NCBI GenBank assembly: GCA_025200525.1
Contig: CM045770.1
Span: forward strand, 85,398,084 to 85,462,083
Reading direction: 5' to 3'
DNA: 64,000 nucleotides
Source: Camellia lanceoleosa
Taxonomy: Eukaryota; Streptophyta; Magnoliopsida; Ericales; Theaceae
Below the pieces are notes generated by a model. That model saw only the letters and a program-made list of their open reading frames with translations. It ran no database searches and had not been told where the DNA came from. A program made the position numbers and the translations under genes. Positions 57,189 to 64,000 of this stretch are shown here, piece by piece (position 1 is the stretch's first letter; each line of letters begins with the position of its first letter).

Positions 57189-60100
57189 CTCTTCTCCTCT
57201 TAAAGAGTTTGGTCCTCCAAACTCGAATTACCTTCATTTCGAAAGAATATCGGGTTCAAAGGGAACAAATCATGGTATCTTTTTATCATGTCCTCTTCCG
57301 TCTCCCATGTTACATATGTCTCTTTGTGGTTTTGCCAATCTACTTTCACTAAAGGGATTTCTTTGTTCCTCAATCTTTTGATATAGCGGTTCACAATTTG
57401 AATTGGCTTCTTCTCGTAGGTGTAGTCATCCTTCAAAAGCACATGTATTGGTTCAATAACATGTAATGGATCTTGTAGATAGTCCCGAAGCATTAAGACA
57501 TGAAAAACATTATGCATATGTTCTATCACTGGTGGTAAGGCTACCCGATACGTCACCCGGTTGATTTTCTCAAGGATTTCATATGGCCAAACATATCTCG
57601 GTGCCAATTTGCCTTTCACTCCAAACTGCGTTTGGCCTTTCATCGGAGTTACTTTGATAAACACGTGATCCCCGACATTATGTTCTCTATCTTTTCTTCA
57701 AACATCCACATAACTCTTTTGACAACTTGGTGTAGTTTTCAATATTTATAGAATCAGTTTCACTTTCTCTGTCATTTCTTGCACAAGTTTTGGTCCCAAT
57801 AATGGTCTATCACCCACTTCAGCCTAACAAACTGGAGAACGGCATTTCCTTCTGTACAAAGCTTCATAAGAAACCATTTCAATGCTTGAGTGATAACTGT
57901 CGTTGTAAACAAATTCGGCCAAAGGAAGATAAGTCTCCCAATTTCCTTGGAAATCCAACACACACATCTGCAACATATCTTCCAAGGTTTGATTGGTTAA
58001 TTGGTTTGATCGTTTTTGCGTGGGTGATAAGCCTTTGTTTAGCTTCGATCCATAAAGCTTTGTAAACTTCGCCAAAACCTTGACGTGAACTTCGAATCCC
58101 TATTAGATACAATGGATACTAGCACCCCATGCAACCTCACAATCTCATTCATATAAATATTAGCCAACTTGTTCGCATTATAAATAGTTTTAACAGGTAA
58201 GAAATGTATAGATTTAGTCAAACGATCAACGATTACCCGGATAGAACCCATACCTCGAGTAGAGTGAGGCAATCTAACAATGAAATCCATCATAATGTGC
58301 TCCCATTTCCATTCCGGTATTGGAAGTGGCTAAAGCAATCCAACAGGTCATTGATGTTTAGTTTTAACTTGTTGGCAATGCAAACATCTTGCCACATAGT
58401 CGGCGATACTTTTCTTCATTCTAGGCCACTAGAAATTCTGTTTCAAGTCTTGATACATCTTTGTATTCCCCGAATGCATAACAAATTTAGAGTTATGGGC
58501 TTCAGTCATAACATGTTTTCTCAATTCAGAATGGTCCGGTACACAAAGTCTACCGTGAATTTTCAATACATTGTTCTCTAACACAAATCCCGGCCTTGGC
58601 TTTGAGTCAATCTCGCTAGCAATTTTCTTCAGAGACTCATCTTCAAGTTATTTCTTTCTAATTTCTTCAATGATGGCAGGTTGAGCGGAAATGGCAGCTA
58701 GGATTCCACCTTATTCACGCAACACAATTTCAATCTCATTTTTCTATAGGTCACATAACAATTCTCTCTGGCCTGTGAGCAAACATGACAAATTTCCAAT
58801 AGATTTTTGGCTTAAGGCATCCACCATTGTGTTAGCTTTTCCTGGATGGTACAAAATCTACAAGTCATAATCCTTGATCAATTCAAGCCATCGTCTCTAT
58901 CTCATGTTCAGTTCTTTTTAGGTGAAGAAGTATTTCAAGCTTTTATGATCGGTATACACCTTGCAAGTCACACCACACAAATAGTGTCACCAAATTTTCA
59001 AGGCAAACACCACGGCTACTGATTCAAGGTCATGTGTTGGATAGTTCTTTTCATGTGGTCGAAGTTGACAAGAGGCATAAGCAATCACTTTACCATTTTG
59101 CATTAGTACACATCCTAAACCTTTGTAGGAGGCATCACTGTAAATCTGAAACCCATCGGTTTCGCTAGGCAAGATTAGAATTGGTGTTGTCACCAGTCTA
59201 GTTTTCAGGTCTTGAATGGCCGATTCCCGTTGATCATTCCAATCAAATGGTACATTTTTTTGGGTCAGTTGGGTGAGTGACAGGGCAAGCTTAGAGAAAT
59301 CTTTCACAAATCTGCGATAATAGCCTGTAAGTCCCAGAAAACTTCTAACGTCAGACACATTGGTTGGCCTTGGCCAGTTTACAATGGCTTCAATTTTCTA
59401 TGGATCCGCTGATATACCATCCTTGTCAATCACATGTCCCAAAAATGTTATGTTGTCGAGCCATAATTCACATTTGGACAATTTTGCATACAATTTCTTT
59501 TCTCTCAAAATCTATAAGGTAGTTCTCAGGTGTTGTTCATGTTCTTCCCTGCTTTTGAGGTAAATAAAAATATCATCAATAAACACAATGATAAATTCAT
59601 CAAGAAATTGTTTAAACACCCTGTTTATTAGGTCTATAAATGTTACAGGTGCATTAGTTACTCCGTAGGGCATTACCCAAAACCCATAGTGTCCGTATCT
59701 AGTTCTGAATGTTGTTTTCTCTACATCCTCTGCTTTGACCTTTAATTGGTGATACCCAGATCTAAGGTCAATTTTGGAAAAGACTTGGGCTACCTGAAAT
59801 TGGTCAAATAAATTGTCTATCCAGGGTAGAGGATATTTGTTCTTAAAAGTTACTTTGTTTAGTTCTCTGTAATTTATGCACAGTCTCAAAGACCCATCTT
59901 TCTTTTTGACAAACAAAACTGGAGTACCCCAAGGTGAAGTGCTCGGTCAGATGAGCTTTTTGTCTAACAACTCTTGAAGTTGGACTTTTAACTCTTTCAG
60001 CTCAAAAGTTAACATTCTATAAGGGGTCTTAGAAATTGGTTGTGTCCCGGTTACTATATCAATGGTGAACTCAATTTCCCTATCGATTAACTCTCCAGGT

Positions 60101-60280
60101 AGGTCATTAGGAAACATATCAGGAAATTCATAGACCACAGGAATCATTTCCACATTAGCACTATCCAAAGACACAGTCAACACACAACACAAGTAGCTCC
60201 AATACCCTTTCCTTAACAATTTTTCGACTTTCATAAATGAAATCAAGTATGGCGGAGGAACTACCCCATTTCCAGATTTG
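57189..60280 (-). pseudogene. Truncated third chromovirus internal region: RT, RNase H, integrase, chromodomain
   Basis: This is the best-preserved copy of the framework family. On the minus strand: pre-RT linker (NGVVPPPYLISFMKVEKLL, EFPDMFPNDLPGE), RT ([28 protein letters not shown]), RNase H ([31 protein letters not shown]), integrase ([23 protein letters not shown], where the second catalytic Asp is Asn), GPY/F-like RYVWPYEILEKI, and a C-terminal chromodomain-like VNRYIKRLRNKEIPLVKVDW...YVTWETEEDM. The chromodomain and Met primer site point to the Tekay/Del lineage. Homology stops sharply at 60280, so gag and protease are missing. Stops and shifts are scattered. Confidence 0.87.
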
Positions 60281-61201
60281 AGAAGACAAGAGCTCAACCT
60301 ATCTGAGTTGATCCCAGATCCGAGAAGACAAGATCTCAGCCCAGATGAGTAGTTTCGAGAAGACAAGAGTTCCACCTAAGGGAGCAGATCCTAGATCTCA
60401 GAAGACAAGATCTCAGCCTATATAAGTAAGTCCGAGAAGACAAAAGCTTAACATAAGTGTACAGATTCAAGAGAATAAGGCCTCAGCCCAGGTTGGCAGA
60501 TCCAATATGAAAGGAGTTTGACCTAGGTGAACAATTTTGAAAAGATCAGAACTTATTGGAGGCGAGTAGAGTTGAGATAAAACAAAGCTAACCCGAGATT
60601 AGAAAATCTTGACGGTAAGAGATTGTTGAGGCCTTGGAATGTGGCTTGATGAAATTTGGTTCTCGGCTCTAATGATGTCAATAACTTCAGCCGAAGTTAA
60701 GAATAAATCGAAGAGAATGACCATTGAAATGAAATCGAATGAATGACCCTTGAGTGGGAAACGACTCCTGAGCGAGTTCACTTAGGCTTGCCAAGAAGGT
60801 AAAGCTGAAATTAAGAGATGTTCCAATGAGGAACTATGCGTTTAATTTAGGCTTGTCAAGAAGGCAGAGCTGAGCTAAGTTAAAGTGATGTTTCAATGAA
60901 AAACAAGACAAAACCGCCCGTAATCTAGCTAGTTTGTACGAAAAGCCGAGGTAGGTAGTACTCTCGGCGCAATAAGGTTAAGCCTTAAGTGTTCTATTTA
61001 GACAAGCTAAGCACGATAACTCTGGTCATGGATGTCTAAGTCAAACTTAGACAAGATTCAAATGATGTATTCCTTATGTGAACCTAAGTTATATTTACAT
61101 TCATATTAGGAGGCAGAGAGCAGAGATAAGTTAATGAAGAATAAGTCAGTGATTTGAAAGTGATACTTGGTAAAATTTTCAAAAAAAAATGGTGAGATGA
61201 A
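60281..61201. other. Unrecognised repeat-rich sequence
   Basis: GAGAAGACAAGAnCTCA-like units recur at about 60281, 60322, 60357, 60400 and 60434, 35-43 bp apart, often with CAGATCC or CAGATGAG between. Further right, two copies of TTAGGCTTGNCAAGAAGG lie about 68 bp apart (60782, 60850). It continues after the solo LTR at 63361. It may be another retrotransposon's non-coding part; no domain is recognised. Confidence 0.45.
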
Positions 61202-62952
61202 TGTCACGACCCAAACCCGTCCCTATAAATTTAATGTCGTAACTGGCCAGTAATCCATGATTACCAAAGTCCTTCCTGTACCAATCAAATGATCGAGGCT
61301 AGCAGAAGCTAATATATCAGAAAATAAAATGTCCAACGAGCTGTGAAAACATACCTGAGACAAAATGCATTGTCATATATATACACATACATATCAATAC
61401 ATCAAGATACAACAAGTTTTCCAAAATACAACCAAGAAAGGGAGTACATTCCCATCATCAACATATGTGTAAGTAAAATGAAACTATTCATAACATGTGA
61501 GTGACTGTCAAAAGGGTGATCACCAGCCATCTAAAGCCTCGAACAGATGAGAACCTCGCAGTGAGACACAAAAGGTAGCTTGACAAAAGTGGGGCAAGGT
61601 CGATACCACTAAGTCCCCTCTCGCACTGGATCACCTATATATACATATAATGTAAAATCATGAGCTAGAGCCCAGTGAATAACAACAATGTAAAGAGGTC
61701 ATGAATGATGTCCTTGCTATCGTGCAAATTGATCTGTTTTAGTATCACTTAGAAAATCAGAATCATATACTTAACAGATCCATATCTCATACAGATGGCA
61801 TAAATATTATACGTGGTACATCCAATAGCAAACTAGTACAGGCAGTCTTGAAGACTGAACGGATGGTCATGAAGACTGGCAATTAGTTATCATGGCCATC
61901 AATACAGTAAATAGGAGTTCCAAGAATTAGAACTAATAAAGATCCTTGTAATAGTAATAGTAAACAGGTGCTAAGAATGCCACAAATATAGTGTAAGAAA
62001 ATAGGATGATCATTCATTAAGCAAAAGAATCATTTCAGAATAGAGGATAGTATAAGGCAGAAAAGAAATACTTTTAGTTAAACATATCTTTACAACAGTG
62101 TTACTCACAGTTGGCTTCGCGAAACACATGACTAGGACGTGGCGCTTGACCTACACAGACATATAAACATAGCACGTTTAATTCACCATGCAACCCACTA
62201 GTTGTTATCATTACTTATTGATTAGTTGGCCTAATTGTTCCTTATTCTCTTTTAATGCTCGTGATACCCGTGCAATGCATATGAACGTCAAATACATGTG
62301 AAAACCATGCTAACAGAGGCCTAAACAAGGGGAAAATGAAGCATAAAAATGAGATTGGGCCTGCCAGACAGCCACACGTGTGGGGTGCCTTGGCCGCACG
62401 TGCACCGAAACGTGCAATTTATGCAGAATGAGCAACTCATTTCCCCTGTTTTCCGCACCTGCGGTTCTAGGTGTTCCAGAACTGAAAAGCTGCTCTGTTT
62501 TTTAGCTTCAACCTTTCAAAAACCAAACTCAAATTTGTACAAATCAAGGCCTAAAACCTACTAAAATATGAGGAATGAGCAACTTCTAAGTTCAAACCAA
62601 AAGCATAACTTCAAAACAAACCTATTGGCAATGAAAAAGAAAAGATCAAGACTTTGAGTGTAAAGCTAAAATCAAGAACCATAGAATTGTAACTTTTCCA
62701 ACTCAAATCCATGAATTTCTTCTACCATCTACCAGTGGAACATGAATGATGCTATGTATGAACATGAACATCTTTATTTAGGGTTCTTGACACAAACTAC
62801 ACTACCCAATTCCCATTTCACCTCAAATTCTACAACCTCTTATGTAAGATAGATTAATCTCAAGGGTTAGGACAAGGATTCTTACCTTTGATTATGGAAT
62901 TATGGTAGATTGATTCTAATCCCCTTCTTTCCTCCTTGTTCTCTAAGCTCTA

Positions 62953-62984
<32 letters not shown>

Positions 62985-63360
62985 AGGTTATATCTCTCTT
63001 TTCTCACTTGAGTTCAAACCTATATAAAATATCTAGTTTAATTTGGCTTAATCATTTTTAATTAATGTAAACCATTTTACTTAAATGAGATTAATCCTCA
63101 TTATAGCCTACTTTAGCTCAGCCCAATATAAGCACATAAAGGTGAATTAGGCTCTAATCACCTAGGCCAACATTCAAATTTAAGCTTATGGTTTAACGAT
63201 TCAGATAGGTCTTTTCACATTCTAACATATCTATCAGCAAAGAGCACATGCGTCACAATTAACCCATACATGGAAATATATAAGACAAATAAGTCACATA
63301 GAAACACATAATTAAGGTAAGTCACAAAAGTAACAGTTAATTACAAAGGCGGGTATTACA
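61202..63360 (-). mobile_element. Solo LTR of a related chromovirus subfamily
   Basis: A 2,159-bp sequence ending GGGTCGTGACA and starting TGTAATACCC on the minus strand, flanked by a perfect duplication ATGAA (61197-61201 and 63361-63365). Its end (TCACGACCCAAACCCGTCC) closely matches the framework LTR end, but the body differs. A (CT)n tract of about 32 bp lies at about 62953-62985. Confidence 0.85.
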
Positions 63361-64000
63361 ATGAAGGTATCCAAGATAACACCTATACCCGAGATAACAT
63401 GATCCGAGATGATGGTTTTATCCGAGATGTTGACTTGTTTCTTACATTGATCTCGGATAGAGGCTTAGCCTTCTTGATAGGTCTTGGCGACTACTCTTGG
63501 TTGGTTAGTGCCTTGCTGGTTAGTGCCTTTGCTAGTTTCTTCTTAACTTCGACAACTTTCTTTTCAATGGCTTTAGCAATGGCCTTGGTTTTCCATGCCT
63601 CGACTTTGGCAGTAGTAATTTGGTTATTTTGCTTCATGTGCTTCTCTTCCAAGATGTTGAGTTATTAAAGGCATGAGCATGTTGGATTGACTATAAGGAG
63701 ATGGAGTGGATCGCACAATTATGACATCAGGAATGTTAGCAAGACCATGACAAGAGTTCAGTGAAACATGTTGTCATTGGTTACGGTGATGGTTACTCAC
63801 AGATAAGGCAATTGGAGGATTATCAAGATCTAAGGCTGGGAGCTTAGGACCTCGGTGTTTCCTGTTCCTAGTTCTAGCTGCAAGATTGTCGCCATGTCGG
63901 TGTTTACACTACCATTGAGATGATAGGTTGATGTGTGGAGCAGCTAATGAAGTGCTTGGCTACTAGTCTGGTTCAGCTAGTAGAGTTTGAACCTTGGGCA
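63361..64000. other. Continuation of the unrecognised repeat-rich sequence
   Basis: Variants of CCGAGATNA recur at 63388, 63408 and 63431. The minus strand at about 63660-63520 reads as an Ala/Lys-rich helix-like stretch (KTKAIAKAIEKKVVEVKKKL) before a stop, suggesting gag-like or linker sequence. No family is recognised. Confidence 0.35.

Noticed and set aside
63399..63668. Plus-strand hydrophobic 89-residue frame as a membrane protein
   Set aside because: It is the shadow of an Ala/Lys-rich minus-strand stretch in repeat sequence, with no supporting context.

Overview
This window looks like a flowering-plant nuclear genome, probably a dicot, and almost all of it is nested LTR retrotransposon. 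The evidence is Ty3/gypsy and Ty1/copia polyproteins, plant-type primer-binding sites, LTRs of 1.2 to 4 kb, hAT-type insertions, and GT-AG introns in an accessory gene of the plant mobile domain (PMD) family. I see no intact host gene, tRNA, rRNA or CRISPR array. Every coding region is broken by stops, frameshifts or insertions.

Layout. (1) 1-7190 is the 3' end of a plus-strand giant Tat/Ogre-type gypsy element (element A): an antisense PMD gene, an 80-bp tandem array, a polypurine tract and a 1.95-kb LTR. It sits in the gag start of a chromovirus copy. (2) 7191-60280 is the framework, a minus-strand chromovirus (Tekay/Del-like: chromodomain, initiator-Met primer site) arranged as internal region-LTR-internal region-LTR-internal region, with LTRs at 7438-9766 and 54689-57188. 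(3) The middle internal region is split at 12889/52025 by a second giant Tat/Ogre-type element (element T, 12890-52024, minus strand), bounded by a near-perfect 5-bp duplication. T carries LTRs, a tRNA-Arg-type primer site, gag, protease, RT, two RNase H domains and integrase. Between integrase and the 3' LTR it has two genes on the opposite strand: a DUF7745-like gene and a six-exon PMD gene.

(4) Element T was itself hit by a 4.0-kb Tat LTR (solo, 17393-21412, perfect duplication CACGT). A 12.4-kb insertion (about 38971-51410) lies inside its 5' LTR. That insertion holds a complete but dead copia element (39633-47064), a solo chromovirus-type LTR (48035-50153, duplication TTCAC) and a MITE-like element. 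A non-autonomous hAT element (10103-11505, 8-bp duplication ATATGTTC) split the chromovirus 3' end before or after these events. (5) 60281-64000 is an unrecognised repeat-rich sequence carrying another solo chromovirus LTR (61202-63360, duplication ATGAA).

The most interesting feature is that two diverged giant Tat elements, in opposite orientations, share the same tail design: integrase side, then an antisense PMD gene with conserved intron positions, then a hairpin-forming tandem array, polypurine tract and LTR. GGCCGGCC-rich blocks recur both in the LTR U3 regions and just upstream of the antisense genes. Together these suggest a retrotransposon lineage that keeps its own antisense, host-like genes and promoter module.
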